The notes beneath the pieces are model-generated. The model was not told the origin of the DNA. It saw only the letters and a list, made by a program, of their open reading frames with translations, and did no database searches. DNA of 64,000 nt. Source: Daucus carota subsp. sativus. Taxonomy: Eukaryota; Streptophyta; Magnoliopsida; Apiales; Apiaceae. Both the position numbers and the translations under genes were made by a program. This document shows, one piece after another, positions 34,958 through 45,655 of the stretch; the first letter of the stretch is position 1; every line of letters starts with the position of its first letter. The stretch spans positions 29,349,606-29,413,605 of the forward strand of contig NC_030387.2 of assembly GCF_001625215.2 (NCBI RefSeq). The letters run 5' to 3'.

Positions 34958-35969
34958 GGGTTAAATGGCTTTTAGGTCACCCAACTCGATACTAACTTTC
35001 AGTTGGGTCATCCAACTCAAAAAGCTATCAGTCAACTCACTATTCTCGTAAGAAATTTCAAACATGTCACTTGCCGTTACTAACGTTAAAAAATGGATGG
35101 AAAGCTGAGTGAGCAATCTGACGTGGCGTGGACTTCATCTAAGAATTACACCCGACCCAACCCAATTGATATAACCTAATTAATCTTCTTATCCCCTTTT
35201 ATGCCTTTTCATCTTCTCCACAGCACTTCACCACCATTACCGACGGTGATGGTTTTGTCTCCCTTTACCATCGAGCTCATACGCAACTATATACCCACAA
35301 ACTCCTCTCCATCTCTTAGTAAACCTTTCGCCCTTGCCACATGTTCTTCCACTCCGGCCACCGCCATCGCTGTGGCGGTGAGACTTCAATGCAAACCTCG
35401 CAAACCACACACACCCATCACACCGTCATCCACCTTTTTGTATCCCGTTTTCTCTTCCTCTCCACCTCGTATCATATCTCCCTTCGAGCCACGGTGGATT
35501 ACCCACTGATGTCGACGCACGCATATATACAACCCAAACTCATCGATATCCATTGCAATATACGGGAACTCATCGACAACATCACGAATTAAAGCAAACT
35601 CCTCCTAGATTCTGCAACACCTAATCCAGTTTGAACCATCTCTGAAGTTAGGTTTACAATTAGAAGTTGATTTCTAGTGTTGAAAGTTAGGTTTTCACTG
35701 TTAGGGTTATAAGGGGGTGGGTTGTGGGTCGGATTTGCAACTGAGTGGTTAATTATTGATGTGGCAGGTGATATGTCACCTGATGTGGCAACAATAGACG
35801 GAGTTCCGTTTATTGTCAACGCCACTTAACGGTTGTGAAACTTTTATCGTGTATGATGACTAGATTGAATATTATTTTTTGATTTGTGACCTCATTGAAA
35901 GTTTTTTGAGTTGGATGACCCAACTGAAAGTTAGTATCCAGTTAAGTGACGTAAATGCCATTTAACCCC
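34958..35969. mobile_element. Mutator-like element with long TIRs
   Basis: About 1.01 kb. TIRs of roughly 80 bp start GGGTTAAATGGCTTTTAGGT and include GATACTAACTTTCAGTTGGG; the right end is their close inverted copy. Flanked by TCCTTAAAG on both sides (34949-34957 and 35970-35978), a 9-bp target duplication typical of Mutator-like elements (8 bp if the ambiguous G is left out). The centre (35200-35600) is GC-richer than the surroundings, with short open frames but no recognisable protein. It could be a captured fragment. Confidence 0.85.
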
Positions 35970-35978
35970 TCCTTAAAG

Positions 35979-36092
35979 TAACTTTTTCGAAATTAGCTTT
36001 TTGAAGCCAGATCTCTATTTCAATCCGCAAACTATCAAACCCTAACATCAGCGGGGTTGAAATGCTCAAACCTTTAAAATCTCTCAAACTTC
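35979..36092. other. Spacer
   Basis: Short stretch between the Mutator-like element and a tandem repeat. It contains CAATCCGC words matching the opposite side of the insertion. Confidence 0.3.
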
Positions 36093-36234
36093 TAATTTTA
36101 TCTCAAACCTCTACCTCTAACTCTTAAATATGGCCATAATAAAATTAAATGTACAAATATTGTTAATTTTATCTCAAACCTCTACCTCTAACTCTTAAAT
36201 ATGGCCATAATAAAATTAAATGTACAAATATTGT
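36093..36234. repeat. 71-bp tandem repeat (2 near-perfect copies)
   Basis: Unit TAATTTTATCTCAAACCTCT and on through ATGGCCATAATAAAATTAAA, at 36093-36163 and 36164-36234. The copies are practically identical, so the duplication is recent. Confidence 0.9.
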
Positions 36235-37123
36235 TATTGTGAAGATTCTAATCAGTTTTTAGCGGTTTGGATCCTACAATCTGGATGGAAGGTGTATTTT
36301 GTTTAGTGTTTATTCAATTGCTAACCAGGTGGTATTGAAGGCCAAAGAGTCCGCACTACGGAAAGCAATAATAAAGTAGTAATACTACTACTCCTATAAA
36401 TGATTATCCAAGTTGTTGCCAAGTGCTTCTCGTAAATGCCAATTTGTTTTCAACGTTATCCACTCTGCCAGGGGCGCGTGTTAGTGCTTCTCTTTCACTT
36501 TTGTGGGACATTGTTTTCTACTAAATTAAGTAAGTGATAATTTAAAACGGTTTTTCTATGGTGTGCGAATTTAAAAATATATTGTTACTATTAGTATAGA
36601 TAAAAATTTAAACAAAGTTACATAAAATATTATATATTTTAATTAACTTTTTAAGTTATACTCGTATAAATTATTTATCTATGATAAAGGGTCAGTTTGG
36701 ATAGATATTCAAAATGTTGTACTAACAAAGTGATATTTCAGAAATTAAATAATTATTTATTAATTTTTATGATATTACATATTTTGAATTATAAAATGAA
36801 AAGATAATATTTTTGATGAAATTTAATAGTTAAATAACAAAAATTTCTTGTAAAAGTTGTATTAAATTTCCGACAGCTATTTTGAGAAACCCGTTTTATA
36901 TTTATTAAACAACTTTTTATATGATTTTCAGAAAAAATCTATCATTTTTAACAATAATATTAAACGAGGTCAAAGCATGGATTTCAATTATGAAAAAGGC
37001 TATTTTATTTATGTTTTGATTTTAAAGAATAGAATAAGAACAATTTAAAATTTAATCATTTTATTTACGTTTTGAACTTCAAATAACAAAAATAAAATAA
37101 TTCAAGGATTTTTTCCGGTTAAA
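36235..37123. other. AT-rich intergenic DNA
   Basis: No gene or bounded element recognised. Confidence 0.4.
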
Positions 37124-38238
37124 TCAATATACTTATATCAAGAAGAAGCGATGGGCGTGTAGGTGGCGTATCTCAAATAATTCCGTTCTATTTTTCTAAT
37201 TCTTGGATGAAAATATCAAAATAAAAACTACTTTTTTTTTTGTTTCAGATTAATGGACATGGTATATATCTTGATATAAATTAATCTAATTTTATTTCAG
37301 ATTATTTATAGAATATGATAACTTGCAAGTTTTTTAATCTAATTCTTTTTTAGATTATTTAATTATGAAAAAGAGTAGCGCACAGGTCTCTCTGCACTTA
37401 TAAATATCCCGGTAGGTTGTAGGGTTTTCAATTATCTAAACACAACCTTCTCTCTGTACCACAATCCTATCACGAGAGCTGCACTCATAAATATCCCGGT
37501 AGGTTGTAGGGTTTTCAATTATCTAAACACAACCTTCTCTCTGTACCACAATCCTACCCCTCTCTCGTGATAGTTTTCTCGCTCGATTTCTAACTCGATG
37601 GTGGTATCATTCTTAATTGTGCAACGACATCGTACACATACGGTGAGGGGGCGGATATGATTTATAAACAAATTTTAATATACTTACATAAAATAGAAGC
37701 GAGGGGCGTGTAGGTGGCGAATCTCAAATAGCTCCGTTCGATTTTTCTAATTTTTTGATGAAAAATATTAAAAACGAAACATACTTTTTTGTTTCAGATT
37801 AATTTATATGATATATATATTGGCATAACTTAATCTGATCACGTTTCAGATAAGTAGTGTTTGGAAAAGATCTTAAAAAAGAAAAATAGTGTTTGGAAAA
37901 GATCTTAAAAAAAAAATAGTGTTTAAGAGTATGATTACTTTAAAAAAACAACAACTAAAATCAGGATTCGTCGGACTTTAAATCGTTAATTGCATGTAGA
38001 AATTTATTATCATTTTTTCACTCATAAATTATATTCCAATTTTATAATTTTAAATATTAATATTGATATTGCATCGAGATGTTTATAATATAAAATTTAT
38101 TTTATTCTACAAATATTAATTTTGAATTATTAATATAATTTTTATAAGTCGCCGCAAATTTATTTTATTTTTCAAATATTAATTTTGAATCATTAATACA
38201 ATTTTTATAGGCGCAGCAACACACGATTTCTCAATTAG
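37124..38238 (+). mobile_element. Helitron, family A, plus-strand copy (1.1 kb)
   Basis: Starts TCAATATACTTATATCAAGA then GAAGCGATGGGCGTGTAGGT after a host A (37123), and ends GCAGCAACACACGATTTCTC then AATTAG before T at 38239, matching the 31616-32962 copy (CTAG has become TTAG). A second 5'-like terminus (AATATACTTACATAAAATAG then AAGCGAGGGGCGTG) sits inside at about 37676. No coding region. Confidence 0.75.
37392..37556. repeat. 87-bp tandem repeat inside the Helitron
   Basis: Unit CTGCAC(T)TATAAATATCCC and on through CTCTCTGTACCACAATCCTA, copies at 37392-37478 and 37479 to about 37556. A short inverted TCTCTCGTGATAG/CTATCACGAGAG pair brackets the second copy. Confidence 0.85.
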
Positions 38239-38783
38239 TTATTTACTAAATGCTTACGATCATTTTAAACATAATTTATAAGTACATACTATTTTATCAA
38301 GGGTGCTGATTTATACACACCCTACGTCCTATTTTGTACCAAATTATTATTATTTTTTTTGAAATTTGTACCAAATTATCTTTGTCTTTTATCATTTCAA
38401 CCAAATATTCTATTAATTAAAAAAGATAATTTAATACAAAATAAATAGAAAAATGTGTATAAATCAATTTAGGATGGGCAAAAAGCCAAAAATCAGCACC
38501 ATTTCTCAATAATTTTCCTTTCTGTAAACGGTAAAACCGTCTCCGTGAACCAAGGAAAACAGTAAGCAGGCCCTCGTATCAAAGCTCGCGTCCCATCCAC
38601 GTGTGTACAAGAGCGTGAGCTGTTCACCACCTCACTGCCAAAATCCACATGTACACTTTGGATAAGAACCTGATGCCACTCTTCTTCTCCACCTACACCA
38701 AGACATGTAGTTAACTCCCTCTCTCTCCCTCTCTCTCTCGATCTCTCTCTCCCTCTCTCCGTCTCTCCCAACACTTCACTTTA
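38239..38783. promoter_or_regulatory. Upstream region of the F-box/PP2 gene with CT-rich leader
   Basis: Putative promoter and 5' UTR. A long CT microsatellite (38717-38768, CTCTCT/CCCTCTCT) ends just before the start codon, a common feature of plant 5' leaders. I cannot fix a TATA box or transcription start. Confidence 0.5.
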
Positions 38784-40651
38784 ATGGGTACAACCTCCTC
38801 AACTCTCTCCAACTCCACCTCCTCCACACACCGTCCCATCAAACTCAAACTCGATGACATACCCGAAAGCTGCGTTGCCTTGGTCCTCTCGTATTTAGAC
38901 CCCCCTGAGATTTGTCAGCTCGCGAGACTTAACAGGGCTTTTCGGGCTGCTTCATCTTCTGATTTTATATGGGATGATAAGCTGCCCGGGAACTATAAGT
39001 ACCTTGTGGACAGGTTTCTTGATGTGGGCTCTGCTCATCTTCTCAAGAAAGATATTTATGCTAGGCTTACCAAGCCTATTTCGTTTGATAAGGGCACCAA
39101 GGTTTCATCCTTTTCTTTCACTTTGTCATCTTTAATCTTGTAAATCTTTGATAAATTCACTTCAATACATTTAATGTGTGTAGATTTTGATGAGTTTCTT
39201 GTTAATTTTCTGGGATTTTTTTTGTGAAATGAATAGATTAATGTGGAACTTCGAAAAGTATTTGGCATTTATTCGATTCTTTTGAGAGATAGTTGTGTGT
39301 GTGAGCAATTGACAAGTGCAGGACAAGTCTAGAAACATTCTAATTTTGCTAAGTAACTAAATATAGTTTGCATAGAGTTTTGATTTTTGATTTGATCTTG
39401 CAGCAAACATGGGTGGACAAGAGAACTGGAGGGGTGTGCTTGTCGATTTCGGCAAAGGCGATGTCGATTACAGGGATTGATGATCGGAGATACTGGAATC
39501 ACATTCCGACTGAGGAATCCAGGTGAATTCCTTGTGTCCTTGTTCAACTCATGTTCATACTACTATGTATTGATGATTAGATACTATTGACATGATTTCG
39601 TGTAGTTATCAGAAGTAATTAAAGGTGTTTAATTGGAGGGGATGATCCGTAAACAAGATATTCTGGTATAGAATAGGGAAAGGTTGTAGGGTCATGACAA
39701 TTATTGTGTTCAATGCCTCAATTTAGTCGTTAAAGAATATGATTTGTAATCCGAAAGTTGGACAACTAAGGTTACTATATATGCTTTGCCAGTGTAGCAA
39801 TATTCTTGACAGCAGATTTACTCTCTTTTTTTAATGTAAACGGTCTAGTAAACGTTTGTGAGCAATGAGTTACGTTTTGATCTCTTCAATCCAAAAGAAT
39901 CCAGCACATACAATACTAGCGAATTATATGTGGACAAACTTTGTATAATAGTTAAGTAGTTTTTACGAGATAAGATGCGTACAAGCAATTCAAGCTGTTT
40001 GCAGCCCTCCCTGTCTGTATCCATACTAAGAATCTAGGCAGAATTTCTGCATTTCCAAAGTATTTTACTCAATTTGACTAGTCCTAGGTAATGGCTAAAC
40101 AGTTTTAATAACTTTCGTGTACAATTATCATTGTTGAATTTGTATATAATGACAATTTACTGTTTATAATTGATAATTGACTTGGTGGAAGCATATTCTG
40201 ACTCTTCATTTCTTCCTGTTTTGACAGATTTCATACAATTGCGTATCTTCAACAAATTTGGTGGCTTGAAGTAGACGGGGACATTGACTTCGAGTTTCCC
40301 ACAGGAACATACAGCCTTTTGTTCAGGCTCCAGCTTGGAAAGATAACAAAGAGACTTGGACGCAGGGTTTGTAATCCTGGAAACATACATGGCTGGGACA
40401 TAAAACCCGTCCAGTTCCAACTAACAACACTGGATGGCCAACATGCTGTATCGCGTTGTTTCTTGGACAATCTAGGAAACTGGGCTTACTATCACGCAGG
40501 AGACTTTGTGGTCGAGAAGCCTAATGCATTGACAAATATTAAATTTTCATTGACGCAGATTGATTGCACTCATACGAAAGGTGGTCTCTGCGTCGACTCT
40601 GTTTTGATATGTCCGAGTAGCTTAGGGAAGAATCTGAGATGCACAGTTTAG
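38784..40651 (+). CDS. PP2-A13: F-box protein with PP2 (phloem lectin-like) domain
   Basis: Probable substrate-recognition subunit of an SCF ubiquitin ligase with a C-terminal Nictaba/PP2 carbohydrate-binding-like domain. Three exons join in frame: 38784-39101, 39404-39522 and 40228-40651, giving 286 aa, the usual size. F-box at 20-65 ([40 protein letters not shown]). The PP2 domain from about residue 107 holds [79 protein letters not shown] and [17 protein letters not shown]. The start is the first ATG after the CT-rich leader. The gene is complete with clean GT-AG sites. It is very close to Arabidopsis PP2-A13 in layout; the exact paralogue (A11-A15) is not certain. Confidence 0.92.
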
Positions 40652-41331
40652 ATTATCAGAAGTGGTGTGGAAACTGTAAATAGTTATGGTACAATCAAAC
40701 AGGATAGCTGCTCTGCAGCCATCAAATTATTTGCAGCTTGGTGTTTGGGAAGCAATGCTAGTTTTCTTCTCTTGTACTATACATGTTGCATGTATTTTTG
40801 TTAGGATCTTCTCATTTTTCTTTTGTGAGGTGAGTGTTGTACATAAATCAGGAATGTAATAGTTTGTTAGTTATATCATAAATTTCAGATTGAAATTTCG
40901 TACATTCTTCTAGTTTGTTTACTAGGCTATTAATCAATCTGCTCAATTTTTATACTTAGTTTCAAAAACATATTTATAAAGAACATATCAAAAGAGTACT
41001 TTTACTGATTTTTAAATATTAAATTTAAAAAAATAAAACAAGATGTATTCTCTCTCAAACCAAATGTATTTTACCACTTCTTATTCTATCATTATCTAAT
41101 TTGTTGATTTAATTTATCAATCATTCAATTACTTATTACAAACTCATTTTTAGATTATCTTATATATTAATCTGAAATTAATATTATTACACCAAATTAT
41201 TTTTTTATTTAATTATTTGATTATCCGGATCATCTCGCAGAATTAATTCAGCCTGATCAAAGGCTCTCACACGTAGAATTTGCATTTTTGGACATAGAGG
41301 AGTAGCAAGTCCATGACCCAATCCTTTATTA
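40652..41331. other. 3' flank of the F-box/PP2 gene
   Basis: Presumed 3' UTR (to about 40890) and AT-rich spacer. No other feature. Confidence 0.5.
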
Positions 41332-43486
41332 TAATACTTGAGTCTACCACACCGCTATTATAATACTTGAGTCTACCACACCGCAGTTAACCAATCAGAA
41401 AATAGGAATTATTTTAGGACCAATCAGATGCCATTTCTAAATTTTAGAACAATCATATTCATTCTCCAACTTTCCTTATACTACACTATGCAGTTAACCA
41501 AACAAAAAATAGAAATTATTCTAGGACCAATCAGAGGCTATTCCTAAATTTTAGACCAATTATATTCATTCTCCAACTTTACTTCTATCACTTATGCAGT
41601 TAACCAATAGTTAATCAATCAGAAAATAAGAATTATTTTAACCAATACAATTTTTTATTATACAATATATAATTAATCAACTTCTTTTCATTATCTGATT
41701 ATAACTCATCCAATTAGACTCCTTTTCATTATCTAATTAGAAACCATCTAATTAGATAATAATAGAATTTGAGATTTATTTTAAGTAATGTTAAATTTAA
41801 TTCAATTTAAAAATAAATAAATTATTTTAGGACTTTAACCAATCAAAAAATGAGCTTTTTATTTACTTGATGGCAAAATAACACTTTCCTTTTGTTGCGG
41901 TTGGTAAAATATTAACATGTATTACGTTACGCGGCGTGCATGGTCTTAGTGAATCTTTACAAATTTATGCTTTTACGGCATGCTCCATTGAATTTAATAA
42001 TTTATATTATTTCATAAATAAGTTAAGTGCATACAAATATTCTAAAATATGGATACAAAGACTAATTATGCGGGTAGAAATGAATTTATGCCTACAAAGT
42101 AATTAAATTATATTTAATAGTAATAATAATAATGACTGATATTAGGTGATGCACCCATCCGATCCGATCGACCTTAATCTTACATTACTTAATCCAATAC
42201 GGGAAATTGAAAAATCCTTTATTATAATACCTGAGTCTACCACACCGCAGTTAACCAATCAGAAAAAAGAAATTATTTTAGGACCAATCAGATGCCATTC
42301 TTAAATTTTAGACCAATCATATTCATTCTCCAACTTTCTTTCTACTACACTATGCATTTCTACTACACTATGCAGTTAACCAATCAGAAAATATGAACTA
42401 TTTTAGGACCAATCAGAGGCCATTTCTAAATTTTACACCAACGATATAAATTATTCAACTTTAGATAATTTTAGAGCAAATTAGAGTCCATCCCTAAATT
42501 TTTTATATGACTAATCAATATTTATAATTTTCGATCAATTTGAAAGATTTTTTTAAAAATTTTGCGAGCCTCCACAACCTACAGATTAGAATGAGTTTTT
42601 TATTTACTTGATGGCAAAATAATAGTTTCGTTTTGTTGCGGTTGTTAAAATATTAACATGTATTACGTGGCCTGCATGGTCTTGGTGAATCTTTACAAAT
42701 TTATGCTTTTACGGCATGCTCCATTAAATTTAATAATTTATATTATTTCATAAACAAGTCAAGTGCATACAAATTTTCTAAAATATGGACACAAAGACTA
42801 ATTATGCGGGTATAAATGAATTTATGCCTACAAAGTAATTAAATTATATATAATAATAATGACTAATATTAGGTGATGCATCCGCCCGATTCAATCGACC
42901 TTAATCATACATTATTTTATTCAATACGGGAAATTGAAAATATTTGTGGCCCTGAAATCACTCGCCCCGCTCCCGTCCCCATTCTCTAACTACCTCCCAA
43001 ATCCTCATATAGACTATAAAAATAATTATACATATGTATTACATAATTGTTGACAATAATATAATTTATATGTATATATTTTATTCTCTTATTATTTTTC
43101 AATATTTCATATTGTAATTTAGCTCAGCATCGGTACAAATTCAAGAATCAGTATGAAACTGAACCGAGATAATTCAAATTTTAGGTTCAAAACCGGGAAC
43201 AAGGATTGCATTCCATGTTTTCTAAACGATAGTTATCTTTATTAATATTTGATTGAAAAGAAAATATGGTTATTTCATTTCATATAATACGAGTGACATT
43301 TACCGTTGATCAAATTCAGAATATTTAAGAAATAATATTATTTTCTCAAAAAGGTTATACCTATATTATGTAATAAAATTATATAAATGATATCAAAATA
43401 ACATATATACTTGAATTTATAAATATCCAAATTTATTTTTATTTTATGAAGTAATCATTCGGTGCGTAGCACGGGTAAAACGCTAG
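41332..43486 (+). mobile_element. Helitron with duplicated head (2.15 kb)
   Basis: The 5' end TCCTTTATTATAATACTTGA then GTCTACCACACCGC follows host A at 41331. The same 5' end recurs at 42215, again after A. A single 3' end, a GGTGCGTAGCAC-type hairpin then GGGTAAAACGCTAG, ends at 43486 before T. The two halves (41332-42214 and 42215 to about 42940) are homologous throughout, for example TTACGGCATGCTCCATT in both. So either the 2155-bp or the 1272-bp unit is the mobile one. No coding region. Confidence 0.78.
41383..42440. repeat. About 105-110 bp repeats inside the Helitron
   Basis: Imperfect units beginning CAGTTAACCAATCAGAAAAT and including TTAGGACCAATCAGA, TTCTAAATTTTAGACCAATC and ATTCATTCTCCAACTTT, starting near 41383, 41493, 41598 (partial), 42247 and 42373. 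A 29-bp piece of the 5' end is also doubled at 41336-41390. Confidence 0.75.
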
Positions 43487-43637
43487 TTAATATAATAGTA
43501 ACTTTTTTAATGAATTGATACTTGACAAATAATTTAATACTTTATATATAAACTATCCTCACCTTTTTAACATATAATTATAATTATACTCGGTCAAAAT
43601 TATAACTACACTATGTTTTAAACAATCAAATTCTAAA

Positions 43638-44874
43638 GGGTTTTGGCCCCAAATAACCAGATTTAGGGTGAAAATGTCCAAAATAACAAAATACCCGAAA
43701 CATGGCCCTCACTAGCCAGTAGAGACGCTTCTCGTGTAGCGTTTTTGTTTTTAAAACAAAAACGCTACATCGTGTAGCGTTTAAAGTTTTTTATTTTTTT
43801 TATAAAAAAGAAAAACGCTACTCAAATTAGCGTTTATGGTTTTAGTGGATCACCTGGAAGTGGGCTGGGCTTTTACATCTAAAAACGCTATTCATACTAG
43901 CGTTTAATGCTTGGCTTTTAAAAATCAAATGTCAACTCATGTGGCGTTTCTCTTTTGTTACAAATTAAAACGCTAATTCTCTTGGCGTTTGTTTTGTTTT
44001 CTTGTTCTCAAATATTAATTATTCTAAGGCCAGTCCTAAACTCTAACCGTCAGTCAATTTAACTTAAAATATAAATTAATCATTCTGCAACCCAAACCTA
44101 AACCCTAAATGTTAACGATTGTAAATTAATTTATTACACCGACGTCTCGGCTTCAGGGCCTTCGGGCCTTCAACCTCGTTTAATTAGGGTTTAGGCTCGA
44201 GGGAGTAGGGCCTACCGGCCCTACACCCTCAATCCTAAACCCTAACCGTCGGCCAATTTAATATACAGTATGAATTAATCATTCTGCAAGCCAAACCTAA
44301 ACCCTAAATGTTAACGGTTGTAAATTTATTTATTCCGCCGGCGTCTCGGCTTCAGGGCCTTCGGCCCTTCAGCCTCGCTTAATTAGGGTTTAGGCTCGAG
44401 GGAGTAGGGCCTACCGGCCCTACACCCTCAATCCTAAACCCTAACCGTCGGTCAATTTAATAAACAGTATGAATTAATCATTCTAAAACCCAAATATAAA
44501 CCCTAATTATCGGTCAATTTAATTTTAAATATAAATAAATTATTCTAAAATCTAATATGAACCCTAAAATATTAACAACTGTTAATTTACGTTCCAATTA
44601 TTATTTTATCTAAGGTGATCAAAATTATTTTTAAAAAAACAAAAAGAAACAAAAGTAGCTAGTCTTGGGCTTGGGCCTAAAAAATGTAAAACGCTACTTC
44701 GTGTAGCGTTTACATCTTTTACAAAATTATAAAACGTTACACGAAGTAGCGTCTTATTACAAGTTAAAAACGCTACTTCACATACGTCTTTACTTGTTAT
44801 TCAGGGCCAACTTTTTAAAAATGGTTATTTTGGGCATTAGCTTGGTTAATCTGGTTATTCAGGGCCTTTTTTCG
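43638..44874. mobile_element. TIR element with arrays of inverted TAGCGTTT words (1.24 kb)
   Basis: Flanked by the 8-bp duplication ATTCTAAA (43630-43637 and 44875-44882). The termini GGTTTTGGCCCCAAATAACC and CTGGTTATTCAGGGCC are imperfect inverted copies. The outer 350 bp (left) and 200 bp (right) hold about 15 alternating copies of TAGCGTTT and AAACGCTA that would fold into successive hairpins. The centre holds a 200-bp tandem repeat. No protein is encoded. The duplication length fits hAT or Mutator-like types; the family is undecided. Confidence 0.78.
44101..44490. repeat. 200-bp tandem repeat with AAACCCTAA-type words
   Basis: Two consecutive units (44101-44300 and 44301 to about 44490), each with CGTCTCGGCTTCAGGGCCTT, a GGGCCTTCGGGCC-type palindrome, TAGGGCCTACCGGCCCTA and several CCTAAACCCTAA words. 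Partial units flank them. GC-rich compared with the surroundings. Confidence 0.85.
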
Positions 44875-44882
44875 ATTCTAAA

Positions 44883-45655
44883 TGATCGAAAAAAGGTGAT
44901 ATAATTTTATATGAAAAATACTAAAATAATAAATGTGACTTTTTCAAAACAATAAAATAAAAAATAAATGTGACGATATGGTTTATATGAAAAAGCTTCC
45001 TGGTCGGTAACGATTATCTCTTTCTTGTCGGCATAGCCACCACCATATATATACACACATATTCAGATTATATACTTACAGCTCAATCTTTCATAAACAA
45101 CAATAAAGGTACGATTTTTACCCCCAAGTTTCAATCTTTTTTAATTCCCCCTCTTTTATTTAACCTAATTTCATCTTTACTTGCACACCATGTTTTTATT
45201 TGATCCCTGCCTTTTAATTCTGAGATCTTTGATTACTGGGTCTGTTTTATTTGATTGATTTGCTTGTATTTTAGTTTTTTATTGCTGTAATTATGTTTGT
45301 TTGTTGTGAAGATTCGATTTTTATTATGTTCTTGTGGAGTTATTAGTTTTGGTTTCTAATTATTGGTGAGATAAATTGTGATTTGTGAAAGTTTGGAGCA
45401 AACCCAGTTGAGTGAATTTGTGTTTGGCTGTTGTGTTCTAGAGAGGATTGAATTGAATGGTTCTTGTTCCATTTGTTGTTTCGGTATCGATTTAGTTTAA
45501 GGTACAAAAGAGCAGCTAGAAGTTATTTCTGGTGTGGAATTTTGAGTCGTAAGTCGGCCTTTGAGTCCTTGTAGTATTATTTATTGGGACATTTGGTTTG
45601 AAGATTTGAAATATTGTGAATTATTATATGTAAGCTTGGTTGTGTGGTTTGCAGA
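44883..45655 (+). promoter_or_regulatory. Promoter, 5' UTR and leader intron of the At4g00755-like F-box gene
   Basis: A TATA-like stretch CATATATATACACAC near 45044 precedes a short leader ending ACAACAATAAAG. A GT donor follows at about 45109 and a pyrimidine-rich tract leads to TTTGCAG ending at 45654, one base before the start codon. This fits a leader intron of about 545 bp. Inferred from splice signals only. Confidence 0.55.

Noticed and set aside
35201..35592. Two overlapping plus-strand frames of 83-102 codons
   Set aside because: They lie inside the Mutator-like element, are rich in Ser/Pro/Thr/His by composition and match no family I know. Kept only as a possible captured fragment.
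41383..42440. CRISPR-like array of spaced repeats
   Set aside because: The units are imperfect ~105-110 bp repeats without short unique spacers, inside a eukaryotic Helitron; CRISPR arrays do not occur in plant nuclear DNA.
43730..43850. Plant microRNA precursor (strong short hairpins)
   Set aside because: Hairpins come from repeated 8-bp transposon words present about 15 times; there is no single long stem with a 21-nt duplex.
44101..44490. Chromosome-end or subtelomeric satellite
   Set aside because: The CCTAAACCCTAA words are few, irregular and confined to two units inside a bounded transposon; there is no perfect CCCTAAA tandem array.
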